64,000 nucleotides of DNA from Alteromonas sp. MMG017 (lineage in GTDB: Bacteria; Pseudomonadota; Gammaproteobacteria; Enterobacterales; Alteromonadaceae). Shown here piece by piece: positions 47,993-57,935 of this stretch (within the stretch, counting starts at the first letter, position 1; every line of letters begins with the position of its first letter). The notes beneath the pieces were generated by a model. It did no database searches, had not been told where the DNA came from, and was given only the letters and a program-made list of their open reading frames with translations. The position numbers were made by a program, and so were the translations under genes. Location of the stretch: assembly GCF_018100795.1 (NCBI RefSeq), contig NZ_JAGJDY010000016.1:1-64000 (forward strand), read 5' to 3'.

Positions 47993-48592
47993 TTAATCTT
48001 CGCGGGCAACATTCATCAGACAGAAGGCTAGAAGCAAGGTTGCGAGTACACCAAACCCACCAGCAACCGCCGAAGGTAAGAAGGCGTTACGGCCAAATAC
48101 AATTAATATCCCATTGGCGAGCATAGCAACAATACCCACTAGCGCAGTAACTCCACCTAAAGGCTTAGCACCATCTTGCATTTTTGCGATGCCAAAAATA
48201 AGTGCCGCAAAACCTAGCAAGAGCTTTGCTGCGTAATAGATCATGAAAGACAAGGCCACTACTGCACCCGCTAATGGTCCTAGGCTTTCGTTTTGCGTTG
48301 CAGCTTCGCGAAATGGTGTAAACAGAGTAAGACCGACACTCACTTGTACCAAGTTAAGCGCTGCACTAAATGCAATGGCAGACCATCCTACGTGGTAATG
48401 TTTTGCGCGCACCATCGCGGCGCCAGCAAATGCCATAAGGAAGGTAAAAAGAATACTTTCCGTTCCCCAGAATAGCTGGCGTGGAAAATCGATGTCGGCC
48501 ACGCGAAGTAGGGTGTAAAGCGCCTGCGTAGCGGCCAGTAAAAAGAGTAAATACGACGTAACCCTAACCGTGTGTCTATTTGTAAAATCCAT
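47993..48592 (-). CDS. Polytopic membrane protein of unknown function
   Basis: 199 residues with about six hydrophobic helices and short loops; no signal peptide, no catalytic motif. I do not recognise the family. It lies 44 nt upstream of the GNAT gene on the same strand, so the two may be cotranscribed. Confidence 0.6.
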   Translation of the reverse strand: MDFTNRHTVRVTSYLLFLLAATQALYTLLRVADIDFPRQLFWGTESILFTFLMAFAGAAMVRAKHYHVGWSAIAFSAALNLVQVSVGLTLFTPFREAATQNESLGPLAGAVVALSFMIYYAAKLLLGFAALIFGIAKMQDGAKPLGGVTALVGIVAMLANGILIVFGRNAFLPSAVAGGFGVLATLLLAFCLMNVARED

Positions 48593-48937
48593 GGTTTCCC
48601 TTTGTGTGTTTGTCTAAGACTGCTCAAGGTCAATTATTGATGTTTTAAAAGACGTTAACCTAGTTCAACGCTTCAAATAAGGTGTCGCGTGCGTGTTGAT
48701 CTATAATCGCTGAATGGTGATGCGAAGGCAGAGCCTGAAATTTTCTCAGTACTAATATGTTGTATTTTGGTAATGAAATCAACGTTCGAGATTGGTAGCA
48801 GAGTATAAGCGTAATATTGCGATATGAAGCTTGCTACATACAGGTAGGTTAGGGGGGGCGATTTTTAAAAACTGGCGCTAAACTTTTAAAAATTTAAAAG
48901 GGTCAGCACCAGGTTATTATTGTTAACTCAGTTTCAA
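48593..48937. other. Intergenic region
   Basis: 345 nt between two minus-strand genes. It includes an A/T stretch (ACTTTTAAAAATTTAAAAGG, 48881-48900) close to the end of the SYLF gene. I see no frame, clear terminator or recognisable promoter. Confidence 0.5.
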
Positions 48938-49510
48938 TTAGTTAAGTTCTTTATCTACCCAAAACTTGGTACCTTTCACGGTAGCTTGTAGGGCTAAACC
49001 ACTTTCAGTCATGGTGTACACAGTAACATTGCCTAAATAGCCTTCGCCTTCTGCTGACATGCCTTTGTTACCCGCTTTAGCCGCAGCATCAGCGTTGCCA
49101 CCTACTGTCCAACCATTTTCGATAAAGTAGTTCATGGCTTTTTGCGTGTGGAAAACCATCACAATGCGGTAGTCTTTCGCACCTAGTCCAAGACCAACAC
49201 CGCCTTCGGCCATATTCATGTAAGTTTTCGTGCCAGTAACTTGGTTGTTCACTACACCGTAACCCGTACCGGCCGCAAAGAAAATGACGTTAATATTTGC
49301 ATTCGTGAATACCGCGTAGCCTGCTGCATCTCGCACTTGTGAGCGGGTATCTGGCTTTTCAGTGTATAGCCTTGCTAAGGCGTTTTGCTGCATATCTAAT
49401 ATAGCTTGTCGCTTTTCCGCAACACTACCGTCACCCATTGAGGCGCAGCCAGTTACAGCGAGTAAAACTAAACCTATCAACGAAAATGAAGTTAAGCTTT
49501 TGAAATTCAT
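48938..49510 (-). CDS. SYLF/YSC84-domain lipoprotein
   Basis: 190 residues. Lipobox LLAVTGCAS (Cys near 22). The SYLF lipid-binding domain spans about 60-190: GYAVFTNANINVIFFAAGTGYGVVNN, TYMNMAEGGVGLGLGAKDYRIVMVFHTQKAM and LALQATVKGTKFW. Bacterial members are periplasmic or outer-membrane lipoproteins of poorly defined role. Confidence 0.88.
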   Translation of the reverse strand: MNFKSLTSFSLIGLVLLAVTGCASMGDGSVAEKRQAILDMQQNALARLYTEKPDTRSQVRDAAGYAVFTNANINVIFFAAGTGYGVVNNQVTGTKTYMNMAEGGVGLGLGAKDYRIVMVFHTQKAMNYFIENGWTVGGNADAAAKAGNKGMSAEGEGYLGNVTVYTMTESGLALQATVKGTKFWVDKELN

Positions 49511-49670
49511 ATTTTTTCCTTTGATTCAATTTTAAAACGTACTATCTAAACTTTGGGCTCAGGTATTAAAGAAACCTAAGCGGGTCGGTTTAATCGTTTA
49601 TTGCGTGTCATTACAATCCTAGTACGCAAAAAATGTGCTCAAAGGTTAGTTTTGAATGTAAATGTAATTG

Positions 49671-50555
49671 CTATTGCACCTTCTCAACGCTGAAACCTTG
49701 CTGTTCTAGCATGTTCAATACACCCAATTCACCTGGCAAATGCAATGCGCCTACTAGCACAAATTCAGTGGACTTAGTTGCCAACGCTTCTACTAAAAAT
49801 TGCATCCAGGATTTGTTTCTAGATGATAAAAGTGTATCGAATATATCAGGGTATTCGGACTTGAAATCAGCCATGCTTTCTTCGTACATTTTATCGATGT
49901 CGCCTGCTTTCCAACTCGATTTCATTTTTGGTAAAACCTGTGGGAGTGTTTCAACGTCTTCAAGGGTGTATTGAATAAACGCATCTTCATCGCCATTACC
50001 CATTTTCTGAATAAACGAAAGTTGCTGTTCGGGGCTTTCTAACCAAAGAATGGTTTTATTGTCATTTTTGCCACGATTAAAGAAATGTTTATCTACGCCT
50101 TCACTGGTTAGCCCCATGATTTGAAGTTCAATCATGCTTAAGGTAATACTCAAAAATGCAGGCTTATACATCATAAAGTTAGACAGTGATAAACCACGCG
50201 CTTCCATGTGTGCTGATAAATTGGCTATGGTTTTTTCTGAAAGATCATCAGCAAGGCTGTTACCTTGGGTATAAGTTAGCTTTTTCATCATAGACTGCGC
50301 AAATTCTTGTGTTTCTAAGGCGTCTAAGTCTGTTTCAAACACTAACGTTTCTGATTGTTGGTAAGCGGTGTCGTAGGCATTTGGAAGAGGGTAATCACTT
50401 TCGCTAAGTAGGTGAAGTGTACCGCCAATATAGAGAGTGTTTTCACCGTTACTCACCTTGAAAACCGAGGCTGAAAAGGCAGGCGTGGTTAGCCCTACTA
50501 CACAAGTTGTAAGTAAAAGCGCTAAGCTAAAAGCACGGGGGCTGAACTTCATCAC
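49671..50555 (-). CDS. TraB/GumN-family protein
   Basis: 294 residues. Signal peptide (ends TPAFSA, about 29). TraB/GumN motifs: LYIGGTLHLLSESDYPLP near 42-59, LVFETDLD, and the C-terminal NKSWMQFLVEAL ... FVLVGALHLPGELGVLNMLEQQGF. The two conserved GTLH/GALH histidines and the glutamate are those of the presumed metalloprotease-like (TIKI) active site. Exact role unknown. Confidence 0.88.
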   Translation of the reverse strand: MMKFSPRAFSLALLLTTCVVGLTTPAFSASVFKVSNGENTLYIGGTLHLLSESDYPLPNAYDTAYQQSETLVFETDLDALETQEFAQSMMKKLTYTQGNSLADDLSEKTIANLSAHMEARGLSLSNFMMYKPAFLSITLSMIELQIMGLTSEGVDKHFFNRGKNDNKTILWLESPEQQLSFIQKMGNGDEDAFIQYTLEDVETLPQVLPKMKSSWKAGDIDKMYEESMADFKSEYPDIFDTLLSSRNKSWMQFLVEALATKSTEFVLVGALHLPGELGVLNMLEQQGFSVEKVQ

Positions 50556-50705
50556 ATTGTCCTGTTAGATGATAATCAGCCACTTTACCGAGTAAGTAAC
50601 ATCTATTCAACTGGGTCTATTTACCCAGTACAGCTCACAACAGGGCCGTTGATCGATGGACAGTTAAAAAGAGAGCTATTAAAGAGAGATACTAAAGACA
50701 GCTAA

Positions 50706-50957
50706 CTATCGATGCCAATCAATTTCGAGTTCCAACGCATCTGGAATCTGTGACTGACCTACCATTTCCTCGTAAGGGGTGGATTGACGCAGCCATACAT
50801 GTTCAAACTCCTCAGAATTAAAGTGGTCTTTAATCTCATTTAGACAATGAAATGTCTTTGGCCGAGACGTTTTGTCTCTTACTAACGTGCGAGATGCATC
50901 TAGTCCTGTTGCCGCTAAATAGCTCCCGCCTTCAATTGACTCTATGTACAGATTCAT
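50706..50957 (-). CDS. Small cytoplasmic protein, possibly DUF6482
   Basis: 83 residues: MNLYIESIEGGSYLAATGLD opening, a short helix (FHCLNEIKDHF) and an ELEIDWHR end. It resembles the small DUF6482-type proteins in pattern, but I hold that lightly. Good GAGAACA-like upstream site. No catalytic features. Confidence 0.55.
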   Translation of the reverse strand: MNLYIESIEGGSYLAATGLDASRTLVRDKTSRPKTFHCLNEIKDHFNSEEFEHVWLRQSTPYEEMVGQSQIPDALELEIDWHR

Positions 50958-51116
50958 GATTGTTCTCCGATATAACGCAAGTAGACATTACTATTTGTAG
51001 TTCATAGGCAGAAAAACGGATATTAAATTTAATTTAAACTTTGCTTCAATTCACTAAAGCTAGCGCTAAACGAAAGCAGCACGCACAAGCTAGACTACAA
51101 AAAGTAAGAACCAAGG

Positions 51117-51602
51117 CTACGTTTTCCACCAATGATTACGGCATACCATGATGCCTTCGTTATCTAGTGTTTCTTTCAGTAATGCGCGATCTTCAAGATT
51201 AAGGAACGCTCCCAAGACAATACGTTGTTCGTCATCCACTAAGGTGACGATGGGAAGGTGCCAATCGTTTTCAGATTCGGTAAATACAATATGCGCTGAC
51301 GGACGAGTGAAAGAGAGTGTGCGGTGGCGGGTACAAAAGTGAATCTTGTGGGGCTCAATATCAAGGGTTTCCCACCGGTACGTACTGCGGGAAACTTGGT
51401 ACATGATAAAAACAAGCAATACGACTTCTATGCCAGCAAAGGGTAAAATCACCCACACTCCCACCACCGCCCAACCAATAGCGATAGTGAATACAGCAAC
51501 GGCAAATATCAACATCAGCCATTTAGTATCTTGCCAGCTGGCTGAACGGTTAGGCGTAAGCCTTAACCTCCTCTTACCTTGGAGTGAAATGGTTTCTAAC
51601 AT
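51117..51602 (-). CDS. DUF2244 membrane protein
   Basis: 161 residues from the MLETISL start. Two adjacent membrane helices (about 25-67) and a C-terminal soluble beta domain, RWETLDIEPHKIHF ... ESENDWHLPIVTL, fit the DUF2244 family. An in-frame TTG three codons upstream is possible. Function unknown. Confidence 0.7.
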   Translation of the reverse strand: MLETISLQGKRRLRLTPNRSASWQDTKWLMLIFAVAVFTIAIGWAVVGVWVILPFAGIEVVLLVFIMYQVSRSTYRWETLDIEPHKIHFCTRHRTLSFTRPSAHIVFTESENDWHLPIVTLVDDEQRIVLGAFLNLEDRALLKETLDNEGIMVCRNHWWKT

Positions 51603-51715
51603 AAAGTTCAAAGGATAAAACGGTGACTACCTAGTAATATTAGTAGGCATTGGGCATTTTGCCGTCGTGATTTGTTTAAATAAAAGCACTAGCCGTACAC
51701 GAGAGTTTCATCTCT

Positions 51716-52648
51716 ATGCGCCATTTGAGGGGGAATGTGTTGAATCGTTTATTGCAGTGGGTAATAAAAAGCCCATTTAAAATTCTTTTGCTTGTACTGT
51801 GGATAGTGGTGATTTTTTCTCAGTCCACGCCGCTAGTGCTCATCGCCGAGAATAGCCTTTTTAGTTTGCTTGGCATCATTGGCGCTATTTTCGCAAACGC
51901 TACCGGTGCGGGTGGGGGCGTGGTGTTTGTTCCTTTCTTTAACCACTTACAGTTTTCATCTCAAAGCGTGGTGGCTACCAGTTTCGCTATTCAATGCTGC
52001 GGCATGACCGCGGGCGCTATTACGTGGTGGCGTTACAAATGCCGTCATCATCAAACCGATAGTCAATGGTGCGCGTTGCCTACAAGCTTATTGCTAAGCG
52101 TACCAGCGTCGCTGTGCGGCGTCTGGCTTGCGCAGTTTGGGCCAGATACGTTCACTGCTCTTTCACCTTTTAAAGGGGGAATAGAACAAATTCACTTGGG
52201 GTTTGGCGCCTTTTCTATAGTGCTCGCCGTGGCTATTTTTGCCTCTATTCCTTTTATGAAACGGGTTGCCTTAAAACAAGACGCTGATCAATTTGATATT
52301 GTGGCGCTGCCATTGGTATCTTTTTTTGGTGGAATTATAACCGCTTGGCTTTCGGTGGGGGTAGGTGAGCTGGTGGCTGTCTATCTCATTATCAGAGGGT
52401 TCAATGTCACTATGGCCATCGCCGCTGCTGTCATCTTATCAGCCTTTACTGTATGGGGCGCTGTGATTTATCACGTGTTAGTAACCCATGCCGTAGTTTG
52501 GGACGTAGTGATATTTGCTGGCGCGGGCGCAATAATTGGTGGCATGCTAGCCAAGTTTGTTGTGTTGGCTTTTTCACCCCAAAAACTTAAGCTTTTCTTT
52601 GGCACTTGGGTGCTCTTGCTCGGCGTATCTGGTTTGCCTATTTTCTAA
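51716..52648 (+). CDS. TauE/SafE-family transporter
   Basis: 310 residues with about eight membrane helices. GIIGAIFANATGAGGGVVFVPFF and the repeat SFFGGIITAWLSVGVGELVAVYL are the paired half-repeats of TauE/SafE exporters, which move sulfite, sulfoacetate or other small organic anions. Substrate unknown. An alternative TTG start (51740) has the better GAGGGGG site and would shorten the N-terminus by eight residues. Confidence 0.88.
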   Translation: MRHLRGNVLNRLLQWVIKSPFKILLLVLWIVVIFSQSTPLVLIAENSLFSLLGIIGAIFANATGAGGGVVFVPFFNHLQFSSQSVVATSFAIQCCGMTAGAITWWRYKCRHHQTDSQWCALPTSLLLSVPASLCGVWLAQFGPDTFTALSPFKGGIEQIHLGFGAFSIVLAVAIFASIPFMKRVALKQDADQFDIVALPLVSFFGGIITAWLSVGVGELVAVYLIIRGFNVTMAIAAAVILSAFTVWGAVIYHVLVTHAVVWDVVIFAGAGAIIGGMLAKFVVLAFSPQKLKLFFGTWVLLLGVSGLPIF

Positions 52649-52724
52649 GCGCTCAATTTTAAAGAGCTCACTTTTTAAATGCATAGTTTTAAACAGGAAT
52701 CGTTTGTCAAAAAAGGATGTATGG

Positions 52725-54065
52725 ATGACATATCAGACAACACCCAAGAAAATTTATCGTGTAACGCAGCCCGAATGGTCTAAACATGCCGTTATATACC
52801 AGGTAAATACTCGCCAGTTTTCTGTATCTGGTACATTTAAAGAAGTGACAAATAGCTTAAGTCACATTTGTGATTTAGGTGCCGATATTCTCTGGCTTAT
52901 GCCTATCCATCCTATTGGTGAAAAAAATCGCAAAGGTGAGCTTGGTAGCCCCTATGCGGTGAAAGACTACTTAGGCATTAACCCCGAATTTGGCAATGCA
53001 GACGACGTTAAAGAGTTGGTACAAGAGGCGCACAAACGGAATTTGAAAGTTATTTTAGACTGGGTGCCTAATCATAGTGCTTGGGACAACCCTTTAGTCG
53101 ACACGCATCCGCATTGGTATGCAAGAGATCATCACGGTGAATTTCGCCCGTCTCCTTGGTGGGATTGGTCAGATATTATCGAGTTTGATTACGACGAGCC
53201 TGCGCTACGTGAGTATATGATTAACGCCATGCGCTATTGGGTAGAACGCTTTGATATTGACGGTTTTCGATGTGATGTCGCGGGTTATGTTCCAAACGAC
53301 TTTTGGCATCAAGCGCGTGTTGCCTTGGATGCGATAAAGCCGGTATTTATGTTAGCCGAGTGGGAAAATCGCGATTTACACGAAACTGCTTTTAACATGA
53401 CCTATGCATGGAGCTGGAATGAAACCATGCACGAGCTCGCCCATGGACGATGTTCTCTCGACAGGTTAAGAAAATACTATTCATGGAATGAGCGAGCGTG
53501 GCCGCACAGTGCTTATCGAATGACCTTTGTAAGCAACCACGATAAAAATGCGTGGGATGGTACCCAACGTGAACAGTTTGGTAATGCCCTAGAAGGCGCT
53601 ATCGTGTTATCTGTTTTAGGTGAAGGTATGCCACTAATTCATAATGGCCAAGAGGCAGGGGAAACAAAGCGTTTAGCGTTTTTTGAACGTGACCCTATTG
53701 AATGGCAACCTCACTGTATCGGTGATTTGTACAGAGCCTTAATTAAGATAAAAAAATCCATCCCTGCTTTAGGCAATGGCGAATTTGGTGCCCGTATGAT
53801 TCAGGTACCAAGTAACTGTATGTCACAGGTATTTAGCTTTGTGAGAATGGATGAACACAATAAAGTATTAGTTATCATCAATTTTTCCAGCTCCCAATGC
53901 AACGTTACTTTTAACGACCCCATACTTAATGGCACTTATTCTAAGTGCACGCTTGATTCAAATACCTCCCATCCCGAGCTAATAAGCGAACCAGAACACT
54001 TACATATCGAGAAGCCTGTTCAAATTGGCTCGTGGGGTTATCAGGTATGGATTAGTGCTCATTAA
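52725..54065 (+). CDS. GH13 alpha-amylase-family enzyme
   Basis: 446 residues, cytoplasmic (no signal peptide). The four GH13 regions are present: LDWVPNHS, GFRCDVAG (nucleophile Asp), LAEWEN (acid/base Glu) and VSNHDKN (transition-state Asp). A short C-terminal beta domain (about 365-446) follows. Substrate unclear; intracellular members often act on maltodextrins or isomaltose-type sugars. Start chosen at the ATG with AAAGGA 8 nt upstream; the frame open since 52557 runs inside the transporter gene. Confidence 0.9.
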   Translation: MTYQTTPKKIYRVTQPEWSKHAVIYQVNTRQFSVSGTFKEVTNSLSHICDLGADILWLMPIHPIGEKNRKGELGSPYAVKDYLGINPEFGNADDVKELVQEAHKRNLKVILDWVPNHSAWDNPLVDTHPHWYARDHHGEFRPSPWWDWSDIIEFDYDEPALREYMINAMRYWVERFDIDGFRCDVAGYVPNDFWHQARVALDAIKPVFMLAEWENRDLHETAFNMTYAWSWNETMHELAHGRCSLDRLRKYYSWNERAWPHSAYRMTFVSNHDKNAWDGTQREQFGNALEGAIVLSVLGEGMPLIHNGQEAGETKRLAFFERDPIEWQPHCIGDLYRALIKIKKSIPALGNGEFGARMIQVPSNCMSQVFSFVRMDEHNKVLVIINFSSSQCNVTFNDPILNGTYSKCTLDSNTSHPELISEPEHLHIEKPVQIGSWGYQVWISAH

Positions 54066-54278
54066 TCGGTATGAGCATGGCTCACCCGCTATTACTTCTT
54101 GATGGATGTGACAATAAGTATGAATTGCGAGTGTTTGAACCGTCGGCTTCAGAGGGGCATGAAATCTGTCATTCGGTATGGAATTTTCGCGAATACTAAC
54201 CATTTTTCGAAAAACTTTGGCATAATGCACCGCTTTGTGGCCTAGCGGCCAAATCTTCACTTTTACGTTAAGTACACT

Positions 54279-56198
54279 ATGCCAACTATCGATGACATCT
54301 TTTCTTCCACGGGTTTACTTGCTAAAACCATCAATGGCTTTGTTCCCCGTGAGGCGCAAACACAAATGGCGCAAGCGGTAAAAGAAGCCATTGATGAAAC
54401 CGGCAGCCTAGTGGTGGAAGCCGGTACAGGTACAGGGAAAACCTTCGCTTATTTAGCGCCCGCGCTGTTAGCTGAGGGTAAAGCGATAGTGTCGACGGGA
54501 ACGAAAAACCTGCAAGAACAGCTATTTCATCGCGATTTACCTCTGGTGAAAAAAGCCCTTAGCAGCAGGCGTAAAACGGCGTTGTTAAAAGGCCGTGCTA
54601 ATTACCTTTGCCTGCACCGACTAGAACAACATGGCGGTAACTCCACGTTAGTGGAAAAAGAGGTGTTAGGGCAGCTATCAGAAGTGAAGCTGTGGTCTAC
54701 CACCACAAAAACTGGCGACATGGGCGAGCTAAAAAGTTTGCCTGAGGATGCGCGAGTGCTGCCTTTGGTTACGTCTACAGTAGATAACTGTCTTGGGCGC
54801 GACTGCCCCGATTATGAAGAGTGTTATTTGGTTAAGGCACGGCGTAAAGCGTTGGATGCCGATATTATCGTGGTAAATCACCACTTGTTTTTCGCTGACA
54901 TGGCACTAAAAGATACCGGGTTCGGTGAGCTTATCCCAGAAGCTGACGCCATTATATTCGATGAAGCCCATCAAATTCCCGATATTGCCGCAGACTACTT
55001 TGGTGAATCGCTTTCTACCCGCCAAATTCAAGATTTAGCCAAAGATATTACCCTCATTTTTAGAACCGTTTTAAAAGACGCGGCACAATTAGACAAAGCA
55101 GCAGATAAATGCCGCATGATTGCTGCCGATTTACGCCTGTTGTTCCCCGATACTACCCAACGAGGAAACTGGGCTGAAGCCTTAATGCGTGACGATGTGC
55201 GCTTAGAAGTAGGTAAACTAGCAGAGGCGCTAGGGGTACTGCATGAAGTGTGTAAGCTGCATATTGGTCGCGATAAAGATTTAGATAATCTGTACGAAAG
55301 AATTGTGTCGGTGAGGGAGCAACTCGACTCGTTAAGTGATGAGAAGCAAGAAAATGTGAGCTTGTGGTATGAAACCACCACTCGCCATTTAATTATGCAT
55401 TTAACGCCGTTATCGATTGCTGCTAAGTTCCGCCGTTTTGTGGCATCGCCTCCTCGCGGTTGGGTTTTTACCTCTGCAACATTAATGGTTAACGGTGGCT
55501 TTGAGCATTTTCAGCGCCGAATGGGATTAGAAGACTCAAAAACGTTAGGCTTAGATAGCCCTTTTAACTACCCCGAACAAGCCATGTTGTGTGTACCTCG
55601 GTATTTGCCCGAGCCGAACAGTTTTTCTATGCGGGAAACCTTGTTGAATACGGCCAAAAGATTGATTAAAGCCAGTAAAGGCCGGTGCTTTTTGTTGTTT
55701 ACCAGCCACGCCATGCTGCGTGAAATTGCCGGTAAGCTGGAAGATGAAATCGACAACCCATTATTAGTACAAGGCACGACCACCAAGCAGGCACTATTAG
55801 ATGCCTACTTGGCTGACGAAAAAGCGGTATTAATGGGCACGGGCGCTTTTTGGGAAGGGGTGGATGTGCGAGGGAATGACTTGGTGTGCGTCATGATAGA
55901 TAAACTGCCATTCGCATCACCAGATGATCCGCTATTACAAGCCCGAATGGACGACGTTAAAAAGCGCGGCGCAAACCCCTTTGGCGTTATTCAAATACCC
56001 CAAGCCGTCATTGCTTTAAAGCAAGGTGCTGGGCGCTTAATTCGCGACCCTACCGATAAAGGAGTATTGGTTATTTGCGATAATCGTTTAGTGACCAAAC
56101 CCTATGCGAAAACTTTTATAGGTAGCTTGCCGAATATGCGCAGAACCCGCAGTTTAGACGAAGTAGAGTCTTTCCTTGCAAAAATTGATGAAGAGTAA
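54279..56198 (+). CDS. yoaA: ATP-dependent DNA helicase YoaA (DinG/XPD family)
   Basis: 639 residues. Walker A EAGTGTGKTFAYLAP (about 47-61), iron-sulfur cysteines in LCLHRLE and DNCLGRDCPDYEECYLVKARR, the DEAH box IFDEAHQIPD, and motif VI QGAGRLIRDPTDKG. In E. coli YoaA works with HolC in replication repair. tsaB follows after 3 nt, as in E. coli. Confidence 0.95.
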   Translation: MPTIDDIFSSTGLLAKTINGFVPREAQTQMAQAVKEAIDETGSLVVEAGTGTGKTFAYLAPALLAEGKAIVSTGTKNLQEQLFHRDLPLVKKALSSRRKTALLKGRANYLCLHRLEQHGGNSTLVEKEVLGQLSEVKLWSTTTKTGDMGELKSLPEDARVLPLVTSTVDNCLGRDCPDYEECYLVKARRKALDADIIVVNHHLFFADMALKDTGFGELIPEADAIIFDEAHQIPDIAADYFGESLSTRQIQDLAKDITLIFRTVLKDAAQLDKAADKCRMIAADLRLLFPDTTQRGNWAEALMRDDVRLEVGKLAEALGVLHEVCKLHIGRDKDLDNLYERIVSVREQLDSLSDEKQENVSLWYETTTRHLIMHLTPLSIAAKFRRFVASPPRGWVFTSATLMVNGGFEHFQRRMGLEDSKTLGLDSPFNYPEQAMLCVPRYLPEPNSFSMRETLLNTAKRLIKASKGRCFLLFTSHAMLREIAGKLEDEIDNPLLVQGTTTKQALLDAYLADEKAVLMGTGAFWEGVDVRGNDLVCVMIDKLPFASPDDPLLQARMDDVKKRGANPFGVIQIPQAVIALKQGAGRLIRDPTDKGVLVICDNRLVTKPYAKTFIGSLPNMRRTRSLDEVESFLAKIDEE

Positions 56199-56201
56199 AG
56201 A

Positions 56202-56945
56202 ATGAAAATTTTAGCCATAGACACGGCAACAGAGGCCTGTTCAGTAGCACTTAATACAGGCAGCGGTATTGTATCTCGTTTTGAAATTTGCCCACAGCAA
56301 CATAGTCAGCGTTTACTGCCTATGTTGGATGAAGTGTTAAAAGACGCAGGGCTTGTACTGGCCGATTTAGACTTACTGGCATTTGGTCGAGGCCCTGGCA
56401 GCTTTACCGGCGTGCGTATTGCCACTGGTATGATTCAAGGTTTAGCCCTTGGCAGTGGTTTAAAGGTAGCTGGCGTAAGCACCTTAGCCGCCATGGCGCA
56501 ACAAGCGCTAACAGCTAAGCCGACGAAAACTAGGCAAACGGAAACCAAGCAAGCTTCATGGGTTGTGTGTGCTACCGATGCCCGCATGGGCGAGGTTTAT
56601 TTTGCCATCTACAAATCTGAAAATGGCTCATTGGAAGAAGTGGTTGCTGAGCAAGTGTGCCCTCCTGAAATAGCCGTAGCGCATATCAATGACACAATAG
56701 TTTCTAATGAAGGTGAGGCTATGGGTGAATTTGAGCCTGTTGGTACAGGCTGGCAGGCTTATCCGGCACTTGAGGCATTGCTGCCTGAAGATCATGAGGT
56801 GTCTATTCAATTTCCTGACGCGGTTTATATGTTGCCTCTTGCTGAGCAACGAGCGCAGGAAGGCGATGTACAAGTGGCTAGTGATGTAAAACCTGTTTAT
56901 TTGCGTGACAAAGTGACGTGGAAAAAGTTACCTGGCCGCGAATAA
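56202..56945 (+). CDS. tsaB: tRNA t6A synthesis protein TsaB
   Basis: 247 residues. Opens LAIDTATEACSVAL, with the ASKHA-fold motifs QQHSQRLLPMLDEVL and FGRGPGSFTGVRIATGM. TsaB is the scaffold partner of TsaD in N6-threonylcarbamoyladenosine formation. It is cotranscribed with yoaA. Confidence 0.95.
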   Translation: MKILAIDTATEACSVALNTGSGIVSRFEICPQQHSQRLLPMLDEVLKDAGLVLADLDLLAFGRGPGSFTGVRIATGMIQGLALGSGLKVAGVSTLAAMAQQALTAKPTKTRQTETKQASWVVCATDARMGEVYFAIYKSENGSLEEVVAEQVCPPEIAVAHINDTIVSNEGEAMGEFEPVGTGWQAYPALEALLPEDHEVSIQFPDAVYMLPLAEQRAQEGDVQVASDVKPVYLRDKVTWKKLPGRE

Positions 56946-57228
56946 GAGTATAAACCTCAGGCCTGAACACCTTTTTAAGCGCCTGCTGCGCCATTAACTG
57001 CAGAATATAGTGTGACATGTAAATCAAGATTTAGAGCTAGGCTCTCGAGTGAGCAGGTAAGCGTTCCAGTATCTGGGCGCGATTCTTGCAATATTCTTTA
57101 AATATAGAATGCAATTTAGCGCTTTGTATCGTTAAGGAGATGGCGCTTACAACATAAACATTCGTTGTAGTCATCTCATTACGTATTTACCTATTTGGTT
57201 TCATTTAAAAGACTGACACGTTTTTGGT

Positions 57229-57531
57229 ATGCATATAACTAACAATTTTTCGATACCTTCATCGCATCAATCAGAGCCCTCACAAGGGCGCGTTGCTAAA
57301 GTTAATAAAGATGCGCAGCAGCAAAGCAATGGTGAAGGTAAGCAACAGAATAATCATATTGTGGTGGCCCCAGACGCACAGGGCACCGACAATGCACAGG
57401 CTTATCAACGTTTCGTACGTGAAGATAGTGCGGGCTATTCTCAGCAGGCTATTGCCTCGTATACCAGTTTTGAAAAACAGCAAGAACGTGAGTCGGTACA
57501 AAGCATGTTTGGTGTAGATATTTACGCTTAA
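57229..57531 (+). CDS. Small hydrophilic protein of unknown function
   Basis: 100 residues, rich in Q, N and S, probably flexible through the first 50. The C-terminus is more ordered: YQRFVREDSAGYSQQAIASY ... VQSMFGVDIYA. No signal peptide. A short protein ending GVDIYA near tsaB looks like an alteromonad/vibrio-type conserved hypothetical, but I cannot assign it. No close operon partner. Confidence 0.6.
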   Translation: MHITNNFSIPSSHQSEPSQGRVAKVNKDAQQQSNGEGKQQNNHIVVAPDAQGTDNAQAYQRFVREDSAGYSQQAIASYTSFEKQQERESVQSMFGVDIYA

Positions 57532-57935
57532 TGCTTAAACTAACATAGCGTGTTGTTAGTGTTATCTTTGCGTTGTATTCGCCTGTTATAAGCAGTGAAA
57601 TCTGTACCACAATGCGTTAATTACGCGCCTTCCAATCACGTGTTATCAATCTCAACTAAACTTTTTGCCTAAAATCCCGTCTAAAGATTAACAATCGTTT
57701 AAATCAATGTTCTTTATGGCATTTATTAATTATCAGTGCTAACTTTTAGGGCAAAGTATCCCACTAGTAATGTCACTTTTAATGATTATCTCTGGTGAAT
57801 GTGCGGGTTAACAGTGTTACACCGTTACTCAGCGCAATATGGTTTGATTCATTACTATTTGTAGTACTATATATTTTCTCGGCGCTTAGTATCAGCTCCA
57901 AGTTAAAAGTGCTTAGGCGGCCAAAAGGAGGCTTC
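57532..57935. other. Intergenic region upstream of slp
   Basis: 404 nt, A/T-rich in its second half. A frame extending slp upstream to 57795 is open but encodes nothing recognisable, and slp has an excellent ribosome site further down. The slp promoter should lie here; I cannot place it. Confidence 0.5.
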